A stretch of 45,131 bases of DNA. It comes from Ignavibacteriota bacterium. Lineage in GTDB: Bacteria; Bacteroidota; Ignavibacteria; UBA10030. Under the pieces are notes generated by a model. It was not told the DNA's origin, did not search any database, and saw only the letters and a program-made list of their open reading frames with translations. The stretch spans positions 1 to 45,131 of the forward strand of contig PLMK01000036.1 in the NCBI GenBank assembly GCA_003142475.1, written 5' to 3'. A program made the translations under genes and the position numbers. Shown in pieces: positions 39,199-45,131 of this stretch; positions within the stretch are counted from its first letter, which is position 1, and every line of letters starts with the position of its first letter.

Positions 39199-39807
39199 AT
39201 GTCTGACGAACAAAGGAATTGCGAGCGTATGGCATCCAACGACACTGAATTAATTATGCAAACCCAGCGTGGAAATATGGACGCATTCGAACAGCTTGTG
39301 CAGCGATATGATAAACGAGTTTTGACCATTGCGGCAGGATATGTAAGCTGCTCCGACGATGCAAAGGATATCTATCAAGAGGTATTCCTCCGAGTCTATA
39401 AAGGTTTGCCAAAATTCCAATATAAGAGTGAGTTCTCAACTTGGCTCTTTCGGATTACGACGAATGTTTGCTTAAGCCATCGGATGCGCGGGCGAAGACA
39501 TTCCCATACATCACTCGATCAGAATGTAAACGATGAAGACGGTCAGTCGCATGCGTTAAAAGACACGCTGTCCGACAATACGACAACTGATCAACAAACG
39601 CACGATGCAGAGATTTCGATAAGAGTGGGGCAAGCATTGAAGACTCTCTCACCGCGCCAGAGGATGGTTTTTTCGCTTAAACATTACGACGGTTACAAAT
39701 TGAAAGAGATTGCCGAAATGATGAAATGCAGCGACGGAACTGTAAAGAAGTATTTATTTGAAGCGACGGCACGTTTGAGAAAGCAATTGAAGGATTTTGC
39801 GAATTGA
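39199..39807 (+). CDS. ECF-type RNA polymerase sigma factor
   Basis: A 202-residue sigma70-family protein of the two-domain (ECF) type. Region 2 spans about 18-95, with DAFEQLVQRYDKRVLTIA, DAKDIYQEVFLRVYKGL and STWLFRITTNVCLSHRM. A variable acidic linker (about 96-135) precedes region 4, with LSPRQRMVFSLKHYDGYKLKEIAEMM and GTVKKYLFEATARLRKQL (landmarks LSPRQR and GTVKKYL). The anti-sigma gene begins 21 bases downstream. ATG at 39199 is used, although Met at residue 11 is possible. Targets probably include this operon. Confidence 0.93.
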   Translation: MSDEQRNCERMASNDTELIMQTQRGNMDAFEQLVQRYDKRVLTIAAGYVSCSDDAKDIYQEVFLRVYKGLPKFQYKSEFSTWLFRITTNVCLSHRMRGRRHSHTSLDQNVNDEDGQSHALKDTLSDNTTTDQQTHDAEISIRVGQALKTLSPRQRMVFSLKHYDGYKLKEIAEMMKCSDGTVKKYLFEATARLRKQLKDFAN

Positions 39808-39828
39808 AGAAAAAGCGAGGAATAGTAT

Positions 39829-40806
39829 ATGAAACATAAACAGTTTGAGGAATGGCTCCAGCTTTCCTTATATAATGAGTTGAGTGAACAAGAACAAACA
39901 GTTCTCGATAATCATCTTACAACATGCGAACGCTGTCGAGTTGAGTTAAATGAATTGAAAGAAATGCATGCAACGTTGGCACATCATCGACCGATAGCTA
40001 TACAGGAGTCGCTATTGCAGGATGCGCGAAGAAACCTGCGTTTGCGAATTCAAACCGATGCTGAGCAAAAATCATTGTGGACGAAATTAAAGGGTATACT
40101 CGATGGATTTCTCACTCCACCGCTTCAAGTAGCGTTGGGCGGAGTTGCAACACTCGTAATGGGAATCCTTGTTGGGTATTTCGTTTTTAAAACGCCATCC
40201 GAAAAAAACTTACCACTGCGACAGGCGGCATTTGCTTCGTCTGCGATGGAAGCGGGAGAATCTCAGATAACGAATATTCGCTTTATAGATCGTAACACAC
40301 AAAATGGAGATGTGGAGTTCACATTTGAAACGATCACGCCGGTGCGTATTCGCGGCAATGTCAATGATGAGAATGTGCAGAAGGTATTGGCTCGGGCACT
40401 TGTAAGCGATCAGAACGCGGGCGTCCGGCTTCGTGCTGTAAATATGATCGGCACGCAGACTGAACAAAAGCAAGCCGGTGCTCCAGTACTTGATACTGAA
40501 GTAAAAGCCGCCTTGATCACTGCACTGCTGCATGATCGAAATCTTGGTGTGCGAAAGGAAGCTCTCAATGTGCTTAAGAATTATTTGCCGGATCCTATCA
40601 TCGTACGTGCATTCCTTAGCGTTTTAGCGAATGAAACAAATACAGGTTTGAAGATTACAGTTATTAATTCGTTAGACTTATCTAAATATGAAAACCAGCC
40701 GGTGAACCGTGAGATTCTTGATATGTTTAAGAACAAAGCTCAATCGGACGACAACAATTATATCAGAATCAGAGCAAAGTTAGCTTTGCAGGAGGTACAA
40801 CAATGA
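39829..40806 (+). CDS. Zinc-finger anti-sigma factor with HEAT-like C-terminus
   Basis: A 325-residue single-pass membrane protein. The N-terminal ZAS motif is His29-x3-Cys33-x2-Cys36 (NHLTTCERC), the form that binds ECF sigma factors. A membrane segment lies at 98-120. The outer part has beta-rich sequence (about 140-180) and then three helical repeat-like segments from about 185 to the end (for example LVSDQNAGVRLRAVNMIG and LLHDRNLGVRKEALNVL). These are HEAT-like and may sense a partner. The stop overlaps the start of the DUF4097 gene (ATGA). Confidence 0.9.
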   Translation: MKHKQFEEWLQLSLYNELSEQEQTVLDNHLTTCERCRVELNELKEMHATLAHHRPIAIQESLLQDARRNLRLRIQTDAEQKSLWTKLKGILDGFLTPPLQVALGGVATLVMGILVGYFVFKTPSEKNLPLRQAAFASSAMEAGESQITNIRFIDRNTQNGDVEFTFETITPVRIRGNVNDENVQKVLARALVSDQNAGVRLRAVNMIGTQTEQKQAGAPVLDTEVKAALITALLHDRNLGVRKEALNVLKNYLPDPIIVRAFLSVLANETNTGLKITVINSLDLSKYENQPVNREILDMFKNKAQSDDNNYIRIRAKLALQEVQQ

Positions 40807-41951
40807 AAATTCTTACTCGAATACTCATTGCCACTATCGCGGCTTCATTCGCGATAACACTTGCCTTGGCAAGCGAAGAAGGCACGAGATCGAAATCCTT
40901 TAACGTTAGCAAAGGAGGTACTGTCGAAATATCAACGAGCGTCGGAGATATTCGAATTTCAACATGGGAAAAGAATGAAGTATACGTGAATGTAGAAGGT
41001 CTTGATGATGAAGACATCAGTCAAGTGAAGATGTCGCAAAGTGGAAATGTTGTACACATATCATATCGAACACGATGGGGCGATGGATCCGGGCATGCCC
41101 GCTTCAATGTAAATGTGCCATCGCAATTCAACCTCGATCTCAATACATCAGGAGGGGATTTAGAAGTAAAGGGCGGACTTACTGGAAAGATAGATGGATC
41201 GACTTCGGGTGGTGATATCAAACTTGGCAACGTGTTTAGCGGTCCTATAAATGTAACGACATCTGGTGGAGACATTACTACTGATAAGCTTGAAGGAGAA
41301 GGGCATCTTAAAACCTCCGGTGGTGATATACATGTTGGAAGCGTCAATGGCTCACTTTATGTCAACACATCGGGCGGCAATATTCGGGTTGAGACTGTGT
41401 CAAAAACTCTTGACGCAAAAACAGCCGGCGGCGACATCGTTATTGGTGATGTTGGCGGCGAAGCGCGCGTTTCTACTTCTGGCGGCGATGTAAATGTCGG
41501 TAAAGTCTCAGGTAAAGCAACACTCAGTACGGCGGGTGGCGATATCGAGCTCAGGGGTGCAAGTGGTAAGGTAAGCGCGAGAACATCTGGCGGCGATGTA
41601 AAATTGCAGAACATCACCGGTTCGATTGATGCAAAGACAGCAGGTGGTGAGGTTGAAGCAGAACTTATTCCTGGTGGCAAAGGTGGAAGCAGGCTTGCGT
41701 CCGCTGGCGGAGATGTGCGGCTCTATATTGATGAAAATTCTAAGGCAACGATTGAAGCTACTATACGTCTCGATGGATGGGGCTGGAAAAAAAGCCGTTA
41801 TGTTGTGAAATCTGAATTTCCCAAAGAAACATATGAAACAGATGAAGAAGCCGGTGAAATCCGTGCGGTCTATAAATTAAACGGCGGCGGCGAGTTGGTT
41901 GAACTGAGCACATCAAATTCAAATATCGAAATTCACAAGCTGCGTCATTAA
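40803..41951 (+). CDS. Secreted DUF4097-family beta-repeat protein
   Basis: A 382-residue exported protein (signal peptide MKILTRILIATIAASFAITLALA) built of about eleven TSGGDI/TAGGDV-type repeats from about 118 to 300, each predicted as a short beta-strand turn stacking into a right- or left-handed helix. The C-terminal part is a different beta fold ending in LVELSTSNSNIEIHKLRH. It is coupled to the anti-sigma gene and may be the output or ligand of this sigma system. Copies of its last ~20 codons recur at 42903-42962 and 44506-44574. The function of DUF4097 is not established. Confidence 0.92.
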   Translation: MKILTRILIATIAASFAITLALASEEGTRSKSFNVSKGGTVEISTSVGDIRISTWEKNEVYVNVEGLDDEDISQVKMSQSGNVVHISYRTRWGDGSGHARFNVNVPSQFNLDLNTSGGDLEVKGGLTGKIDGSTSGGDIKLGNVFSGPINVTTSGGDITTDKLEGEGHLKTSGGDIHVGSVNGSLYVNTSGGNIRVETVSKTLDAKTAGGDIVIGDVGGEARVSTSGGDVNVGKVSGKATLSTAGGDIELRGASGKVSARTSGGDVKLQNITGSIDAKTAGGEVEAELIPGGKGGSRLASAGGDVRLYIDENSKATIEATIRLDGWGWKKSRYVVKSEFPKETYETDEEAGEIRAVYKLNGGGELVELSTSNSNIEIHKLRH

Positions 41952-42018
41952 AAATGTTAGGACACATTTGATGATAGCATAAATCGAAAGTAAAGTAAAT
42001 TGAAGGGAAAAGGAGAAA

Positions 42019-42855
42019 GTGAATCATAAATTTAATGTTCTCGTACAGTATTTACTTATACTTATTTTGTGTGATGGCATTAATAATGTAGTACATGGTC
42101 AAGATAGTAAACTGGACACGATACCGCCTAAGATTATCGAACTTTCTCAAGGTTGCAAATTGGTTTTAGACGCAAAGATAGACTTAACCGATACTGTTTC
42201 AATTGAGATTGTAGATGGAATACGTAACATCTTGCCACGGATACAAAAGTTGGTACCTGCGGATAGTGCAACGATCAACTTAGTTATAAGTAGCAAATAT
42301 ATCTTACCTGTATGGGGTGTGGGTGGGAGGACAACTAGTGTCTCTACTGACCAACATAGGGTAGAGACGATAGAGTTATATTACGATCCAAAACATCCGA
42401 ACTTTAGGGTAGAGTTTATTCTGCGTTCTTTGGTTCACGAGTTTCACCATGTATGCCGTATCCGTATGCTTCAATTTCAGTTGACGTTACTTGAATGTAT
42501 GATTAATGAAGGGCTTGCCGACCATTTTATGGTTGAAGTCCTCAATTGCGAGCAAACCCCATGGAGTAGTGCGCTCACAGAAGAACAAATCAAGCAAAAC
42601 ATGATTCGGGTAAAACCATTATTGCGTATAAAGCATGAATCGTGGACAACGGAATTTAACAAGAAGTATTTCAATCCATGGATGTTTGGCAGGACAGGAG
42701 ATGATCCGATTCCAGGATGGACTGGATATTCAATTGGATGGAGGATAGTTGAAAACTATCTAAGAGCTCATCCTGAAGCTAGAGCATCATCTTTAGTCTT
42801 TTCACCTGCTGAGGTAATTGTTAGTTCAACACCTGAACTAATAGTTTCAAAGTAG
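42019..42855 (+). CDS. Secreted DUF2268-like putative zinc protease
   Basis: A 278-residue protein starting with GTG behind GGAGAAA, with a weakly hydrophobic signal-like N-terminus (about 8-27). HEFHH at 140-144 is a HExxH zinc site and ILECMINEGLADHF-type sequence places Glu164 as a likely third ligand (visible as LLECMINEGLADHF). The later WTGYSIGWRIVENYLRAHPEA agrees with DUF2268 predicted proteases. It lies between two copies of the DUF4097 gene end and is absent from the usual sigma/anti-sigma/DUF4097 set, so it looks like an inserted accessory gene. Confidence 0.8.
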   Translation: MNHKFNVLVQYLLILILCDGINNVVHGQDSKLDTIPPKIIELSQGCKLVLDAKIDLTDTVSIEIVDGIRNILPRIQKLVPADSATINLVISSKYILPVWGVGGRTTSVSTDQHRVETIELYYDPKHPNFRVEFILRSLVHEFHHVCRIRMLQFQLTLLECMINEGLADHFMVEVLNCEQTPWSSALTEEQIKQNMIRVKPLLRIKHESWTTEFNKKYFNPWMFGRTGDDPIPGWTGYSIGWRIVENYLRAHPEARASSLVFSPAEVIVSSTPELIVSK

Positions 42856-42902
42856 GTGTCATTGACCATGATGGCATATATCGATTTGAAGCTTGCTATA
42901 TA

Positions 42903-42962
42903 GATGATATTGAACTCAGTACTTCAAATTCGAATATCGAGATTTATAAATTATGTCGCTGA
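42903..42962 (+). pseudogene. Remnant of a DUF4097 gene 3' end (copy B)
   Basis: In frame it reads DDIELSTSNSNIEIYKLCR and stops, matching LVELSTSNSNIEIHKLRH of the intact gene. ELSTSNSNIEI is identical in protein, whereas several third codon bases differ. The frame stays open upstream to about 42840 (GIYRFEACYIDD...), a possible eroded part of the same domain. No start codon or domain remains. It lies 60 bases before the serine hydrolase start. Confidence 0.75.
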
Positions 42963-43022
42963 TACTTGTTTGTGGCATTGCGTTGTTATAATGTTTCCAA
43001 TCAAAATAAAAAAGGAAATTAT

Positions 43023-44501
43023 ATGAGGCAAGGCGCCATAATTCTACTCCATGCAATTCTTTTTATCATCGCAATACATACTCCTGTTTTTGCTCAAAGC
43101 TCACTCGATTCATTGCTGCGAACATTGCCGGAAACTTGCAAGTTGCTGATGCAGCAGCGCGGATGGCCGAGTCTTTCAATAGCCATTGTGCTTGATCAAA
43201 AAATAATTTATTCACAGGCATTCGGATATGCAGACGTCGACAAAAAGATACCGGCGACGACAAATACGATCTATCGGGTTGCTTCAATGACAAAGCTGTT
43301 TAACGCGACGATGCTCATGCAGCTTGCTGAACGAGGGAAAGTGAATTTAAATGATCCCCTGATCAAATATATTCCTGCATATAAACCGAAATATTTACCA
43401 AACACCGGTCCAACGACTTTGCGCCAGCTCGCGACGCATACATCAGGATTGCATGTAGATGCAGCGCAGGGTTTCTGGCATTACTTCTCAAATTTCGAAT
43501 GGGTCGTTTCAAAAGGAAAGGAAAAGATCGTCTGGGGTGTTATGAAAAACGATCTGCTCTCAACATTGGATAAAGTTGAGATAGAGTACACACCCAATAT
43601 GTATCCTCACTATTCGAATTTTGGTTTTCAACTGCTCGGCATTGCTCTCGAAAATGCAGCACATGAACCTTTTGAGAAATATATCAAATCCAACATACTC
43701 GATCCGCTTGATATGAGGAATTCAGATTTCAGTCTCAATGATGAACAGCAGAATCGTTTTGCAGTGGGATATACGTATCTTGAGCCGGATTTTCAACGTT
43801 ATCGTGCTCCGGATTGGGATTTATCAATTCTCAAATATTCAGGCGGTTTGTACTCGACACCGGAAGATATTGCTCGTTTTATTTCTTTTCAGTTTCGAGA
43901 TCAATCCAACAATGATCAAAAAATCCTGAGCGGCGATGGATTGAGATTTATGCACACTCCGCAAACAATGCGCAGTCCAGAATCGCACGATACCTATGGC
44001 ATAGGGTGGGCAGTGTACGAATATGAAGGTCATCAGGTCATGGGCCATGGCGGCGGACATTGGGGCTTTGGATCAAAAGTTGAGATTTTACCAGATTTGA
44101 AATTGGGTGTTGTTGCCATGACGAACTGCAATTATCCTCAAGGATATCTAGGTCCGGACAAGGATTTGACAAGGATCATCATTGAAAAGTTTATTCCAAT
44201 TTTGGAGGCGAAGAAAACTGAACCGGCGTTTAATCCCCGAAACGTAGACCTTCAAAAATATTCTGGTCGATATACCGTTCCCGGAGATTATGCTCATGCA
44301 GATGTACAGGTCAGAGATGATACGCTGTGTTTTTCCTTGGTAGAGAAACCTCAATTTAATGCAGCCATCCTGCCGGTAGGGTTGCATCGGTTCTGTTTTG
44401 CGGTCGATCCGGAAAAAAATCCCATGTTTCGATTTAGTACAGATGATTCTGGTAAGGTTGTTAACCTTGAATTTTTGGAATTCAGATTCAAGAAAAAGTA
44501 A
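43023..44501 (+). CDS. Secreted class C beta-lactamase-like serine hydrolase
   Basis: A 492-residue exported serine hydrolase (signal peptide to about residue 22, ending VFAQ). The active-site triad motifs are SxxK (Ser88-Met-Thr-Lys91 in RVASMTKLFN), YxN (Tyr197 in HYSNFGFQL) and HxG (His342 in MGHGGGHWGFG), typical of the PF00144 esterase/peptidase/penicillin-binding family. A C-terminal beta domain of about 100 residues follows. ATG at 43023 with AAGGAAA is preferred to TTG at 42966. Whether it has any beta-lactamase activity cannot be judged. Confidence 0.9.
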   Translation: MRQGAIILLHAILFIIAIHTPVFAQSSLDSLLRTLPETCKLLMQQRGWPSLSIAIVLDQKIIYSQAFGYADVDKKIPATTNTIYRVASMTKLFNATMLMQLAERGKVNLNDPLIKYIPAYKPKYLPNTGPTTLRQLATHTSGLHVDAAQGFWHYFSNFEWVVSKGKEKIVWGVMKNDLLSTLDKVEIEYTPNMYPHYSNFGFQLLGIALENAAHEPFEKYIKSNILDPLDMRNSDFSLNDEQQNRFAVGYTYLEPDFQRYRAPDWDLSILKYSGGLYSTPEDIARFISFQFRDQSNNDQKILSGDGLRFMHTPQTMRSPESHDTYGIGWAVYEYEGHQVMGHGGGHWGFGSKVEILPDLKLGVVAMTNCNYPQGYLGPDKDLTRIIIEKFIPILEAKKTEPAFNPRNVDLQKYSGRYTVPGDYAHADVQVRDDTLCFSLVEKPQFNAAILPVGLHRFCFAVDPEKNPMFRFSTDDSGKVVNLEFLEFRFKKK

Positions 44502-44505
44502 GAAC

Positions 44506-44574
44506 AGCGGCGGTGAGTTGGTAGAACTGAGTACATCGAATTCGAATATCGAGATTCATAAGCTGCGGCATTAG
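44506..44574 (+). pseudogene. Remnant of a DUF4097 gene 3' end (copy C)
   Basis: Reads SGGELVELSTSNSNIEIHKLRH and then TAG. Against 41883-41951 it differs at 10 of 69 bases; eight changes are synonymous, one is Gly to Ser and one is stop to stop. Similarity continues about 12 bases past the stop (AAATGTTAGGAC versus AAATATTAGCAC). It begins four bases after the serine hydrolase stop. No start codon is present, so it is not a gene. Confidence 0.85.
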
Positions 44575-44622
44575 AAATATTAGCACTAACTTGCATTCAT
44601 ACTAATCAGAAATAATCAAAAA

Positions 44623-45131
44623 ATGGAAAATATAGTATTAATCTTATTCACGACTTTTCAAATTTATCTGTTTAGTTCCTTGCCATTAAAATCGCAGCAA
44701 CTCGTCCAAGTGAATAAAGAAAATAAATTAAAATGTTCCTGTCTCCAGTCAAAAATCCAATTCGATGATTCGTCGATCGAGAAAATTATTTTACATCCGG
44801 AAGATGTGCTTGCCAATCCAAATTCATTTTGGGAAAGTGATTCAGCATACCGGCTTGTTAAACTTTGGCATCAAAGGATTTCGTTTCCTATCCCGATGGA
44901 ACACTGGAAAGGATGGTTGCAAGGTTTCAAGAATCAATCTATCGGAGAAAGGGTGAAGAATACCCAGCTTGTTGCAGCAAAATCTATGATAAAAAAAGAA
45001 GAAGAATTTAACGAAAAAGCTATTCCTTACATTTGTTCATTTCTACCTAAAAACTGTCCCGCTATAAGCACTACAATCTATTTTACAACTGCTATTATGG
45101 CTTCCGGTTTTCAATCGGGAAACAGTATTGT
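44623..45131 (+). CDS. Exported protein of unknown function, 3' truncated by window end
   Basis: An ATG at 44623 opens a frame that stays open to the end of the window, giving 169 residues. The first 25 or so are hydrophobic (MENIVLILFTTFQIYLFSS), suggesting a signal peptide. The rest is mixed alpha/beta without a recognised motif; FLPKNCPAISTTIYFTTA near 144-161 recalls the pre-HExxH strand of DUF2268/DUF5700-like proteases, but no zinc motif is visible before the cut. No Shine-Dalgarno sequence is clear. It follows directly after copy C. Confidence 0.7.
   Translation, partial: MENIVLILFTTFQIYLFSSLPLKSQQLVQVNKENKLKCSCLQSKIQFDDSSIEKIILHPEDVLANPNSFWESDSAYRLVKLWHQRISFPIPMEHWKGWLQGFKNQSIGERVKNTQLVAAKSMIKKEEEFNEKAIPYICSFLPKNCPAISTTIYFTTAIMASGFQSGNSI

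Noticed and set aside
41021-41680. Two antisense open frames (107-108 codons) opposite the DUF4097 gene
   Set aside because: They mirror the TSGGD repeat codons on the other strand (repeated SPPDV/SPPAV) and have no ribosome site; they are shadows of the repeat.
42966-43022. TTG start adding 19 residues to the serine hydrolase
   Set aside because: The ATG at 43023 has an AAGGA site and begins a proper signal peptide; the extension is polar and would hide it.
41952-44622. Integron-like cassette array with attC sites between genes
   Set aside because: The intervals between genes lack paired inverted core sites. The repeated parts are coding relics in one orientation, not folded attC sites, and no integrase is present.
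44765-44956. Small ORF of 63 codons near the window end
   Set aside because: It lies in another frame of the longer open gene that starts at 44623 and has no ribosome site.

Overview
The window reads as a chromosomal segment of a Gram-negative bacterium with moderate GC content. Lipid A genes (lpxB, lpxK) imply an outer membrane. FolA together with ThyX, pyruvate phosphate dikinase, an orphan histidine kinase with an HQLGTPISSMLGW-type H-box, and a DUF4097 protein behind an ECF sigma/anti-sigma pair suggest the Bacteroidota/Ignavibacteria (FCB) group. This is inferred from gene content and not tested by phylogeny. About 43 protein genes are supported. No tRNA, rRNA, CRISPR array or transposase was seen.

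Layout. 1-7523 (+): end of a Yip1-like membrane protein, smc, an MtnX-like HAD phosphatase, an isoprenylcysteine-methyltransferase-like protein, lpxB and lpxK, tightly packed. 7641-14791 (+): ppdK, queA, ispD, plsY, gpsA and a LOG-family protein, i.e. PEP/pyruvate conversion, queuosine, isoprenoid and phospholipid synthesis. 14868-18252 (-): a GT4 glycosyltransferase, gmd and hemW. 18527-21823 (+): a small unknown protein, MarC, an atypical SDR, uppP and a flavodoxin-fold oxidoreductase. 21887-24291 (-): folA, thyX and an agmatinase, with a divergent promoter pair facing two small membrane proteins (24402-25458, +). 25521-29677 (-): M28 peptidase, histidine kinase and purA in one run, then a nitroreductase. 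29802-38040 (+): murA, a membrane/gluzincin/TPR protein, eno, a phosphohexomutase and rlmD. 38108-39016 (-): a membrane-anchored alpha/beta hydrolase. 39199-45131 (+): ECF sigma factor, zinc-finger anti-sigma factor, DUF4097 protein, then three secreted hydrolase-like genes, the last cut by the window end.

The most unusual structures are gene-end duplications. (a) The first ~46 bases of rlmD occur three times at an exact 110-base period (36372-36637). The two upstream copies run in frame into a 51-base palindromic element and end as 40- and 38-residue ORFs, each overlapping the next start codon. (b) The last ~20 codons of the DUF4097 gene occur three times, at its true end, after the DUF2268-like protease gene and after the serine hydrolase gene, so each complete downstream gene lies between two copies of this 3' end. 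In both places the copies differ largely at synonymous positions (about 86% identity for the best-aligned pairs, counted by eye). They therefore look like relics of coding sequences that diverged under selection, for example homologs from a related strain joined by recombination, rather than recent slippage. Three small palindromic, REP-like elements (4014-4040, 36258-36287 and the element inside the rlmD leader) add to the impression of a genome with dispersed hairpin repeats.
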